This document shows, in pieces, positions 12,501-23,699 of a stretch of DNA of 64,000 bases (its first letter is position 1; every line of letters starts with the position of its first letter). Origin of the DNA: Whalleya microplaca (Eukaryota > Ascomycota > Sordariomycetes > Xylariales > Xylariaceae); contig MU385758.1 in the NCBI GenBank assembly GCA_022497155.1, positions 248,001-312,000 of the forward strand. The letters are read 5' to 3'. The position numbers and the translations under genes are program-made. The notes under the pieces were generated by a model that saw only the letters and a program-made list of their open reading frames with translations, was not told the DNA's origin and ran no database searches.

Positions 12501-13158
12501 GCGGATTGCATCACTAGGTTCCTTAGCATCGCACAGACTTTCCCCGCGCTTATTCTATATATAAACCATACAATTCAGTCAAGGAGAACAACCAGTACAA
12601 GATACTATCTGCTAATCAAATAGTTCCTTACCAATGGGCACATTCTAGGTCTAAAAAGAATGATTCGAATGTTTAGAGAAGTCAAGTATGTAATGTCCTA
12701 GTTATTACGTCAAGCCCTGAGGTACATTAGGACACTACCTAGGTAGTATAAAGAAGCTACCTGCACTGGTGGCTGAGTGCCTACTATGTACGTACATTGG
12801 AGGGGTATTTCTCGTAGTTGGTGATAGTCCCATTTTTGGACCACGGATTTTATGGGTCAAGGATTCCCAGCATTGCATCGTCGTGATAACTGGGTACTGG
12901 CGGCTTTATCCCTGTCCGTATCACCGTGATAAAGTGACAAGATGTCGGTAATCTACGTATCTGAGCCCTCCTGCATTCCTGTCCAGCCGTCTATCTGCTG
13001 AGCGTGTGGAAACGTTCGCTTATACCAACTTGTCTGAGTGTGGCCGCTTAGAAAAATCACTCCAAGTACGAAACACCTTCGGTCGACAAACGAAAGCGAG
13101 CCAATACAGCTTGAGGGTAGAGACCTGAGCGCACCATTGGACTATTAGGGCAGTAAAA
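9514..13158. other. 3.6-kb gene-poor spacer
   Basis: No supported gene. Frames reach about 90 codons (9735-10013, plus) without recognisable content or consistent splicing. Two strong TATA-like boxes (11139-11150 and 12556-12567) are followed by promoter-like sequence but no open frame. A perfect 14-bp palindrome sits at 12734-12747. Base composition is normal and not RIP-like, so this is unique spacer or long-decayed genes rather than the TE compartment. Confidence 0.5.
12734..12747. promoter_or_regulatory. Perfect palindrome ACTACCTAGGTAGT, possible binding site
   Basis: A 14-bp perfect palindrome about 410 bases upstream of the 7TM gene start, followed directly by a TATA-like ATAAAG, with another CTACCT about 15 bases on. 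Symmetric sites of this kind suit dimeric regulators, but no factor is identified and chance is possible. Confidence 0.3.
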
Positions 13159-14419
13159 ATGAATAGTATTTGGCGGCAGAACTATGAGGTTGTCGGTCCA
13201 AAAGTGTTGTGGTCTTTTCTTGCTATCACAGCAGGTGTGTTCAACCCCTATTTGCGACTGTCGTACACTGTCGATACTAATACACTTTGCTGTTGCAGTT
13301 GTAGTTGGACTGAGAGTGTTTTGCCGCCTATACTATAGACGACAGCACCATCGAGCTGGGATAGGATTAGACGACTATATCGCCATCTTCTGTTTCTTTC
13401 TAAGCCTCGTTATCTGCATTCTAGTGACGATAGCAGCCGGCTATGGCCTCGGAAAGCACGCGAGTGAACTGGATACTCCCAGTATGACTTTAGCGCTGAA
13501 GTACAATGTCATTATCAATTCGATATTGATATGGCAGTTCTCGTTGCCAAAGTTTGCTATTATCGCAACCTTGAAACGAATCCTGAATTATGGTACAAGG
13601 ACCACCATTCTCTTCTGGACACTTGGCCTCAGTTCACAGGCATGCATTTTTGCCACCTCTGTCTGGTGGTTCAAACAGTGCGATCCAGTCGAGTACCAAT
13701 GGGATAAGAGCATCGACGGGACTTGCGCAGATGTCAGTGTGATAACTGATCTTGGTTATTTTACCTCGTCCTATTCAGCTTTCCTCGACGCTTTTTTTGC
13801 CTTCTATCCAATCCCTTTCATCATGCGCTTGAAAATGGCTTTAAAGAATCGTATCGCAGTTTCGGTTGCTTTAAGTCTGAGTTCCCTGGCATTTGTTGTG
13901 TCAGTTATCAAATTAGCACTCTTTGGGCAAGTGTTCGCTATGTTGCCACAGGATCCAACTTGTGAGTTGCAACTCTATCTGCTTTTACTCATACCAGGCC
14001 CGAACTGACTAGCGTTAGACCCTCTTCCCTACCTTGACATCTTAGGCATGTCGGAGGGGTTCATCTTAATCATCTGTTCCTCGCTCCCAACCCTTGGGCC
14101 TCTCTTCCGTGCGGCAAAGGGAAGACTCACTTCCCAAAGCAGTACCAATAAATCTAGCGGGAATAACCACTCAAGCGTTCACAGTTTACGCAAGAGTTTT
14201 GGCAATGCGAAACCGCGCAGGCTCACGGACGAGATCGAGAGGACGGCTAGCCCAGAAAATTTATCAAGCACTGATGATATTCCATTATTCAAGTCGCCGA
14301 CGTCACCAACCTTTGGCTCGCCGAGTAATGGTATTAATAAAACGGTGGATTTTTCAATGACTTCGGAGACAATATCCCCTGGGTCCCAACCTCCACAGCG
14401 CAGTTCTCGGGCATTCTAA
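13159..14419 (+). CDS. Fungal rhodopsin-like seven-helix integral membrane protein, 3 exons
   Basis: Member of the large fungal family of integral membrane proteins with a rhodopsin-like domain, of unknown biochemical role. Exons 13159-13234, 13299-13961, 14019-14419; the joined frame is 1140 bp, encoding 379 aa. Intron 1 (64 bp) has GTGTGT...TTGCAG and an almost perfect branch site TACTAAT. Intron 2 (57 bp) has GTGAGT...GTTAG with CTGAC. I preferred the ATG at 13159 over an in-frame ATG at 13184, because only the spliced version gives a first membrane helix running directly into GLRVFCRLYYRR, as in relatives. The family motif GLDDY is at residues 48-52. Six more hydrophobic segments follow, with the charged W-F-K-Q-C-D-P turn and the final helix ILIICSSLPTLGPL. 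The last ~110 residues are a polar, serine-rich cytoplasmic tail. Location is probably the plasma membrane. Signalling function is not established. Confidence 0.88.
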
Positions 14420-15232
14420 AATGCAATATGATTACATATTTCTACGATCTGCTAAACACTTATCTATTCCCAGGTTGCCCTCTTATTGACTCAGGTTCAT
14501 CAGGAGGCTGGATGCACTGTAATAATACATTATAAATAAATAAATAAAACCAATGGCCCGTCCAATGTTTAAGATTACTTGTATTGTCATTGCTGAGCCT
14601 AATATCGAAGTTGAAAATCGCAACGATATCATTCAGAAGGAGTATTTTATTGACTAGCAATGTCCATAGGGCTTTGTTACTATTCTTGAGAGGCGGGGTG
14701 ATCAATCATGATTCCTGATGTTCATCTTCATTCAGACCCATAAGCCCACCGACAGGGATAGCACTGCCTTTGCGGGGACCATTGATGCCAGATCGGTTCT
14801 CTCCATTCTTGTCAATTGACCTGTGCAAACAGAGGGCAAGCCCACATGTGTGTTTAATGCAGTAGAAGGCGGCTTTCCAATCGCCCAGTCGCCTCCCCAC
14901 TTGCTGACTATTAAGACGCGAAGGAGTTAGTTAGCCGTAGTTATGACGATCTTCTCTTTGGGGAGGGCGAGAGGAGCAGCTATCGATTCCTTCAACCCAC
15001 TGACTAGAGTTTCGCCTCACAAGCAAACACTTCTTTTCAAAAGAACCCTTGTTCACATATCTAATATGTGTACATAAGGTATTACCTAAATGTCATTACT
15101 ACTAGACATGGGGAAGGAAGATAATACTACATATAATACTGCATAGTGATACTTGTCATTGGAAAGGCACACTGAGGAATGGATGGGGCTCTGGACATCG
15201 ACAACTGTTCTGTCACGATAATATGGGTATTA
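14420..15232. other. Spacer between the last gene and the transposon block
   Basis: About 0.8 kb of mostly normal composition. Two short minus-strand frames exist (14460-14705 and 14706-14900); neither has a recognisable domain or convincing splice partners. The sequence becomes richer in A+T toward 15,230. Confidence 0.5.
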
Positions 15233-15302
15233 AAGATCTCTTTTAAGCCTATGGATCTCGGAGTAATATTGCTCCGAGATCTATAGGCTTAAAAGAGATC
15301 TT
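15233..15302. repeat. Near-perfect 31-bp inverted repeat with 8-base loop
   Basis: The left arm (15233-15263) and right arm (15272-15302) are reverse complements with one mismatch, a transition; the loop is TAATATTG. It lies exactly where normal sequence gives way to RIP-like A+T-rich sequence. It could be the hairpin end of a foldback element or MITE, the terminus of repeat X, or a palindromic insertion junction. No target duplication could be assigned. Confidence 0.85.
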
Positions 15303-16337
15303 CTGTAACTAGAAGATCTTTCGGATTTTAGATTTTTATATAATTTTATTAGAGTGATTACGGCAGCATTTAAATGATTTTTATATATACTATAACTGTA
15401 ATAGTTATGAGCCCAGTTGACGCTTAAGGCCGGTGCTTTTTAGTGATTACTTATTAGAATTAAACTATTTTATTTTTTATACTTTTTCTCTCTCTATAAT
15501 AGCTTTTCGAATTATAAACGAGCTTGATATTATATTTTTAATAACCGATTTAATTCTTATTATTATGCTTTTTAAGGATAGTTATAGCTGGCTTAAATAG
15601 TACGTCTAATTAGAGGCTAACTATAAAATCCGTAAGGTATAATATTTAGTTAACCTAAACGTTCCTAACTGTAACAAATTTTACGCTCTCCCTTCAGTAG
15701 TATTTACGCTAGAGGAAGTTAGGGCTACAAAGGTTATAAAGATTTTCCGACCCTATAACAAAAGCCTGTAAAAATAGCAAGCTTTGCTAAAATTAGGCCG
15801 TCTACAGGCCCTAAAGAAGCCTTCCGAGCCTACCGATAAAGAGGTAATAAAAAGCTTTAAAGACTAAATAAAAGCTTATAGCGTTACCGCTATTAACTAA
15901 AATAATAATTACGGACGTTATAACGTAATTTAGAATTAGGTACTTAAAATAGTCGACCCTAACTTAAGAGTTTTAGCGATAACTATAAGCCTCTAAAAAG
16001 AAGTAATTACGGTTTAAAATATCGTTAAAGCTTTAAAAAGTTTTTTAGCACTTTCGATAGCGAGTATTCGAACTATAGTATTAAAAACTTATCGATAAGT
16101 ATTAGTTAAGGCTAAAAAAAGCTCGGTTAAGCCTAATAAATAGTACGCGAAATAGTATCGAGCTTTTATAAACGTTTAAGCTTACGAGCTTCCTAAAATT
16201 AACGGAATATTAGCAATTAAAGATTTCCTTAATATAGTAAAAGCTCGTTTAGCCCCTAACTAGGTAATAAAAGAGCTCGGTAATATAATTAGGAATAATT
16301 ATTTAAAGAATTAATTAATTACATTAGTTTAATATAG
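15303..16337. mobile_element. Degraded repeat X, left part
   Basis: A+T-rich, TpA-rich sequence broken by Gypsy copy 0 after 16337. Some plus-strand stretches (about 15,690-16,330) read as frames interrupted only by TAA/TAG, suggesting an old coding element. One frame continues across the insertion into 61223 when copy 0 is removed. No domain is recognisable, so the class of element (LTR, LINE or DNA) is open. Confidence 0.5.
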
Positions 16338-16566
16338 TGTCTTAGGATAGGGTGTCGGGGTAAAGGAGGTGCCACTTTATAACTTAGCTAATCGGAGGTA
16401 GTTAAGGCGACGAAAAACAAAAGAGTTACTTATAATAGCGATTAATCGAAAGGAGAAATATGTTTATTCTCGGCGATAAGGCCGTTTAAGCTATATATGT
16501 TTTATTTAAAAATAAAAGAAAAAAACAAGCGCTATATATATACTATAATACACTAGCTTTATAACA
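16338..16566 (-). repeat. LTR of copy 0 (3' LTR in element sense)
   Basis: 229 bp, read on the plus strand as TGTCTTAGGATAGGG...TTATAACA, keeping the TG...CA ends. Matches the LTR at 60990-61218 in length and the 227-bp LTRs of copies 1 and 2. Confidence 0.92.
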
Positions 16567-19500
16567 TCTTTTTTAGATTTTATTATAAATGTCTTTATTA
16601 TAAAAAAATCTAATTAATTAATATAAACGCGGAAAACATTTACCTTATTTACTTTTTAAAAGCTTTCGCTTTAAGCTTAACTACCCTTTCTTTTTTATTT
16701 AATTCTATATGTTCTTTAATAAACCTACGTCGTTTTATATATTCTAATCGATTAAGCTTAATAAAAAAAAAAGTTTTCTGTCGATTAATAATAGCTATAT
16801 ATCTTTTGTAATCTGCTTAATTATTTTATCCTATAAAAAAAATAAACTATAGCTGTCTTTTTAGCGCGGTAAACTTATTTCCTACCTATTTATATAAAAT
16901 ATAAGCCTTCTTATTTCGATAGGCAGCTTTTTATTATTCTTTTAGGAGAGGTTAATATTAATTAAGATTTAGAAAACTTATATAAACTTTATATAGTTTA
17001 GGCTGGCGTCGGGATATCTTTTTCGCTTAAAATAAGCTAAAGGCAAAAGTAGGCTTAGGTTCGGGCTTTCGTTTTGGTTTATTAAAGCTATCGGGTTAAT
17101 TAATAACCCTACAAATTACTATTCGCTTTATTTTTATAATTTAGCTTTTTATTTCTCGTTTTTCGTTAATAAAATAAGGATTTTTATAAAGGCGAAAAAA
17201 TGTAGTGGGGGAACGAAAAAAGCGAAAAATTAAGTAAGCTACCTAAAAGCCGTAATTAAACCTATTTTATTATTATATTATCTAAATAAGTTTAATACAA
17301 GCAGAAGCTATACTATTCTATTAGATTTAGACCTAACGCAGTTAATTAAAAGCAGCCCGAGCTCTTTTTTTACTATAAATATTTATAAAATTAAACGAAA
17401 AAGTAATATAAATTCTTACTAATATAATAATTAAAAAAAAGTAAAGGCTACTTTTCTTTTTAATATTAGTAATTATAAGGTTATATAAATATATAAATGC
17501 CGTTAATATAAAGAACCGGGGGTTATTTAAAATAATCCGAAAAAAGAATTAGTCGTTAATTTAAGTAACCCTTTAATTAAGCTTTATAATAGTTTTAAAG
17601 TAAACCTTTATTTTAATAAATTTTTCCTTAAAAGTGGCAATACTTATTTAAATTATAGCAGCTATAAAAATAATATTATAATATTAACGCTTATAATAAG
17701 CAAAAAAAATATTATATAAATTTAATACTTTATTTATTTTTTATTTATTTTTATTATAACTAAAAGGGGCGTTTTAATTAAAAGTAACTTTAAGTATTTT
17801 ATTGCTTCTAACTAATAAAAAATCTGTTTTTAAGGAATCGATAATTTACTTAATCTTTTACTTTAAGTGTTATAGCTTATTTTTAGTCTAGGATTTAGGT
17901 CCGTATATTTTAATAAAAAAGCCGCGAAATTAATTAATAGTATAGAAATTGACATTAGTTATTATAATAAACGCACCAGAATCTGAAAAGGGAAGCTGCT
18001 TTCGTGGGGGCAAATTAATAGGTAAGGTTATTCCAGTCTTATACTTAGGGTTGGAATTAGCCGCAAACTTAATTTTAGCCTTATCCTTAAGTGCAGCCTT
18101 CTTATTTTTGTTCCGGTTCCTATATCTGTTCTTCCTTTTCCTGGGTGACTTGGGTGACTTTTTGGGCTACGACAGCTGTAATAATATTTTAATATGTGAA
18201 GAGTAAGGTTTAAGGTATAATGTTATTGCGATAAGCTAATGTAAAGCTGCAAAAAAACTTAACTAATTAATTAAAAATAATGAAAAGTAAGGGCAAAAAG
18301 TTAACAAATAGTTAGGTAAAAGTTATTAATAAGTTAGTATAAAGAAAACTTTTTTACGTTAGGTTTTAGTTTATAATAAATAAAAATAAGTTAAAAAGTT
18401 ATTCCTATTTTTAATTAGTTATTTAAATTTGTAATAAGCTAAATATTAAATATAATAGGGTATTTAAGTCGTTATTACTGATTTTAAAAGTTAGCTTATT
18501 CGATTTAGCCTTAATACACTTTTTAAGCTGCTTATTATACCCTCTATTTATTTTATTCTTATATTTTATACCCTTTTTTCCCTTTAATAATTATTAACCT
18601 AACTATCTGTCTTTTATTTTCGCTTTATAATATTTACTTAATTAATTATTCGTAATTATATTACAAAACTTATTATTATATAAGGGGCAAAAAGGAGAAA
18701 AAAGAATTTTTTTTATTAAGCTTTTACGTAAATCGTTTATTTCCCTCTTTTTTATAAAGGGTCCTATATTTAGGAATTAAATCTTTCGTTATAATAGCGT
18801 TAATCGAAAGCTAAATAACCTTAAATATTTTTATCGGGTTATAATAATTTATTAAAATTTAATAAATATCTAGAATAAAACGCGTATCGGTAATCCTTTT
18901 TTTAAAACTTATAAAACAGATATTAAACCCCCGCTATTTAATCGAGTTAAATTTTATTAAAATAACCCTAATTTCCGTAATCTTTTTTTTCGATTTTTTT
19001 ATTTTGTTTTATTCCATTATCGCTTCCTTTTTAAAATGGGTAAATCGGCTATATAAATAACTAAAGACTTTTGTCGTCTCTTTTTTTTTATCGATTTATA
19101 CCTTAGCGTTAAGTTTCTTTTGTATCTTAGGTCTGCTGTTTCTAAACGATCGAAAACTTTTAACTCGATAATAAAAAACGTCAATTACGTCCCTAATCCC
19201 TATTTTAGTATTAAACCTAGTCGCTTTAATTTAAAAATTAGTAAGAATAAATTACTTTTATTTTGAAAAAATAATATAAGCCGCCACTTTTTAAAAACTA
19301 ATATAACAAATAAGTTTATCCAGATAAGTTTTTTCCTTATCTAATATATATAATTCTTACTAATTAATATAAGATAATTTAACTAGTAAAGATTAAATTT
19401 CTTAATAGTCCTAAAGAAAGTCGATATTATATTTAAGAATTTATAATTTTAAAATTCTATTATAAAAGTTAAATATAAAAGCCTACCCTAAAATATATTA

Positions 19501-20100
19501 AATATTTTAAAATAATAAAACACCTTTTCGATTAACGATATCTTTTTTTTATCGAAATCCGCGAAACTAATTTTATTAATAACTTAATGTTTCGCTTAAT
19601 TAAAAATCGCCGTATATAATTTGGAGTTTTTATTTAAAAATATAATACTTATAATAAAATCTTTTGCCGGCTTTATAAAAATCGGTTTATTAGTTTTAAA
19701 AATAAGCGCTATAATAAAATATAGCTATTTTATAAATATCGATTAATAAAAGGCTAATTCGGGGGTTTATATAGAAATTATATAATCGGTATTTAAATAG
19801 ATAAATATTTATTTCGGGATAAAAAATATATATATTTACAAACTTATTAATCGAGAGATTTTCTTTTTAATAGCGATATTAATTACGACAATTCTATTTT
19901 AATAAATCGTTTTATAAGTAATATATATCTAGATTAAATTACTAAAAAAATCTATCCTTTTTTACCAAAATTATAGGCAGCTTTATTTATAGTTTACAAT
20001 AGTTTCTTTCGTTTAATTAATTAGTTATATATTAGAATTTACGGTTATATTTTTTAATTTAAGCTCCTTTTTTTTATTACTCCTTTATATCTGCCGTAAC
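16567..20100 (-). pseudogene. Accessory 3' coding region of Gypsy copy 0, unknown function
   Basis: Homologous to 30,850-34,789 of copy 1. It lies between the integrase end and the 3' LTR. A stretch around 17,940-18,210 has escaped most mutation. On the minus strand it reads through without stops as a strongly basic segment (RKRKNRYRNRNKNKK) followed by a lysine-rich stretch. Relative to copies 1, 2 and 3 it lacks about 60 bp near 18,097, so copy 0 may belong to a different subfamily. The open plus-strand frame at 17949-18206 is the antisense of this segment and is not a gene. Confidence 0.6.
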
Positions 20101-23100
20101 CTTATAAAACCCTATTCCTATAAAATATTAATTTATATAAAACGTAAAAAAAAAAAATCTAATTTATTAGTACTATTTTTCTAATATTCGATTATAAGCT
20201 TCTCGCTTTATTAATAATATTTTAAATAGTTTAACTTTAACTATTTTTTTAGGTATTTTGTTTTTTATAATTTTCTAATCTTTATTAGGCTCGACCTTTT
20301 TAATCTAGCTATAAGTTACCGGGCTTTTTTATATATTCTTATTTTAATATGCCGTATTATTATTTATTAGTTTAGCATTTTTATAATTATTTCTTACTTT
20401 ATTATAGCCACCTAACTAATAGTTATTATAAAATTCGCTAAGTTTCTAATACCCTTTTATATTTCGAACAAATCTTTTTAGCCGATTAAAAGAAAATACT
20501 CCTTATAATATTACCCTGTCTAATTCTTTAAAAAAAAATCTGTTTTATTTTTATTTTCTTACAATTCGATAGGGCTTAGTTTATTTATATTTCAGCTTTT
20601 TGCTTTTAGATATATCGATATCCCGTATTATATTATAAAGTAAAATTAGGCTGCCTTATTTTAATAGTTTTAACTGTTTTTTTAAAGGGTATTATCGATT
20701 ATTTCGTTCCGCCGCTTTTTTTTATTTCTTTATTAAAATTTGTGCCACTTTTGCGATATCTTTATTCTATTGTTTAAATATCCTTACCTTTTTAGTAATA
20801 AGATTTTTTTTACTGCAGATATCCGACTAATTAAGAACCCGCTAGAATAATAAAATTATTTCGATTGATATAATAGGTCTTTTATTATAAACTAATTTAT
20901 ATAATATAAACCTATATTTTTATATAAATATTCGATTAGTCTAAAGTATAGCTTTAAACTTTTTAATTTATAATTTACTAGTTCCTCCTATTATATATAT
21001 AAGGGATCTTATAATTAGTCGATAGCTTACCTTTATTTATCCTTATATCTAAAGGTAATATATAGGTCTAACTTATATTTTAATATTTAGCTATATAATA
21101 CCTTTAGCTACTTCTGCTTTATTTTTTAAGCTTTTATTATATTTAATTATTATAAAAATATTATAGTTAATATAGATATAGTTTTAAAAGAACTTTTATA
21201 TTTTAATTGTTATAATATTTCTTAGTACCTTAGCTTTAAGTTACCTTAATAGCTTATCCCTTATTTCGATAATAGTTAAATATTTATTATTATTCGGGAA
21301 AAACTAAATATTAATAATTTAAATAATTAGTAACTATTTTAGCGTTAAAAAAAGTCCTTAATTTTTAAATCGTCTATTTGTAAAGGGCTAATATCTTAAG
21401 TAATATTTAATAGTAATTTAGATTTTCTAGTATATCCCTTTCTAATAATAAAACTTAACTATTTTATTATAAGTCGATTTATGTTTTCGATACGTTTTAA
21501 CTCTCGAGTGGCAGTTTTTAATAATATATTTTCGTTAATTAATATTGTTAACGACATATTATTAGCTATATTTTTTATAAAATTTCTGCTATAAAATTTC
21601 CTTTTAGATTATATACTTAACAGCTTTATTCCGGAAGTTTATTTTTATATAATATTATTTTATTATATTAAAACCTTTTAATCGATTAAGTAGCTTTAAG
21701 GTACTAAAGTATATTGCGATTTTTTAGGAAGCTTTAGACCAGCTTTTTAGCGGGTATAAAATAATAGGTAATAAAAAGAATTCCGGTATTTTATATATTA
21801 GTTTATTTAATCGAGGTATTTTTGTTATAAAGATATTAAGCTAGATATTAATAAAGTTATCGACTTTTTTTTTTTATTAATTATTTAGTTTATTAGATAG
21901 CCTTAATGATTTATATAATAGGCTATCCGCTACTTAATATCGTTTTTTAGGGATATGTTTTATTTCGAAATTAAATATTTTAATAAAAGCTATCTACCGG
22001 GTTAGTGCCGCATTAAATAGACTGAAAAATTTATTATTTAATTAAGTAATTAAAACTTTAATATTAGTTTTAAGAATAAATCTCGTGCTGTAAAAGTAAT
22101 TTCGTAATTATTAAAAAGACTTAATTACTTTAAGATATTTTTGTTTTATAGTATTGTAATTAAGTTTTAGCTTTTTTTATATACTAAATTTAAATCTCGC
22201 AAGTCGAATATATTTATTAATTTCCTATCCTAATATATACCTTTATTTTATATCTAACGCATTAATTTTAAGCTAAATAATATATCTGTTTATATAATTA
22301 AGCGTAATTAAATAGGGTATATTAATTAACGCTATTTTAAATCTATTTATAACTTATTATTATTTTATTTCCTATTTTTAATTTACGTTTTTCCGGAGAA
22401 GTTTTATTAGTAGTAAAGTAATTAACGTATAATATACGATTTATATGTAATAATAAATTATAACTTTTAAAAATGCCCGCATTTTAGAAATATTACTATA
22501 AAGTAACTATTTTATAATTTTAATAACCTTAATTTAATTAAAGGAACAACTATTAGTATTATATAAATAGCCGATAATAATAGCGACGTTTTTATACTAA
22601 TCGCTTTTTTTCGTATTAGTTATAGCTCCTGCTAGTTTAAAATTAAATAAAATATTATTAATATTCTTTAAATATTTATAAATAAATCGTTTTATTTCTA
22701 ATGCGATTTTTTAATTATCGTATTTCATTTTTAGCCTTTTAATACTAATATTATCGAAAAATAGCTCGCATTTATCGGGTATAAAGTCGAATAAAATCTA
22801 GGTAATAATATGTAAAAACTATACTACTAAATTAGTCCTTTTTTATAACAAAGTTATTATCCGGAAAAGCCCAATCGGCGTCGAAAATATAATGTAATCT
22901 CTGCTAAATATAGATAATAATACTTAATTATATTCTAAAAAAAAATCTACTATAAAAATTATTATTTATATAATAAATTCTTCTGCAAATTTATTACAAG
23001 TGTTCGGGAGAAAGGCATTTTATATTTATATAATATTTAATTTTATCGCCGAATTAATTAACCGAAAGCTTTTATTTTTTTTTTTAACTATAAATTAGGC

Positions 23101-23224
23101 GTTACGGTATAAGGCATAAGATTTTTTTAATATCTTATTTTTAAGCCGACTTTATAAAACATTTAAGACCTATATCTTTAATAGCGCTAAAATAAGAATT
23201 AATTTAGCTTATTATATATTATAT
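20100..23224 (-). pseudogene. Pol fragment of Gypsy copy 0 (RT core, RNase H, integrase)
   Basis: Continuation of copy 0 pol after the copy 1 insertion. The RT catalytic Asp-Asp is at 22750-22755 (minus strand GATAAT, second Asp changed to Asn by a G-to-A transition). Frames are broken by TAA/TAG. It aligns throughout with 27,780-30,850 of copy 1 in the opposite orientation. Confidence 0.8.
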
Positions 23225-23451
23225 TGTTATGGGGCTAGTATGCTGTAACACATATATATCGCTTGTTTTTTTCTTTTACTCTTAGATAGAATATATACAG
23301 CTCAGACAGCCTTGTTGCCGATAATAGATACATCTCTCCTTTCGATTAATCGCCGTTATAAGTGACTTTTTTGTTTTGTCGCCTTGATTACTTCCGATTA
23401 GCGAAGCTATAAAGTGGCACCTCCTTTATTCTGACACCTTATCCTAAGACA
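23225..23451 (+). repeat. 5' LTR of Gypsy copy 1
   Basis: Starts TGTTATGGGGCTAG and ends CCTAAGACA. In element sense this is the correct orientation, because the primer-binding site follows directly. Confidence 0.92.
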
Positions 23452-23453
23452 TT

Positions 23454-23470
23454 TGGCTCCCCCGGACAGG
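23454..23470 (+). other. Probable tRNA primer-binding site of Gypsy copy 1
   Basis: TGGCTCCCCCGGACAGG begins two bases after the LTR. Its complement ends in CCA, as a tRNA 3' end must. The same site is at 60971-60987 (minus) in copy 0 with one transition; in copy 2 it is mutated beyond use. The donor tRNA was not identified. Confidence 0.7.
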
Positions 23471-23699
23471 CTTTAACTTCTTCGCCTTTCTGATTAATCG
23501 AGAAGAATAGTCCAAATAGAAGCAGCAGTAAAATAGGACTAAAAAAGAAGGACTTTAGTAAAACCCCCAAAACTATTAAATTAACCGAACCTATAAAAAA
23601 GAAGCATTAACTAAAAAAAAGAACTAATAATAAACGATTATTTAAAATAAAAAAGTAATGCTAAAAATAAACAAATTAATAGAGAGATTTATAAAAGAC

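Noticed and set aside
14706..14900. Minus-strand 64-codon frame ending near 14706 with a glycine-rich end
   Set aside because: No recognisable domain, no clear upstream exon or promoter. Likely chance.
17949..18206. 85-codon plus-strand open frame with hydrophobic repeats
   Set aside because: It is antisense to the lysine-rich accessory region of Gypsy copy 0. Lys/Arg codons read backwards give Leu/Phe.
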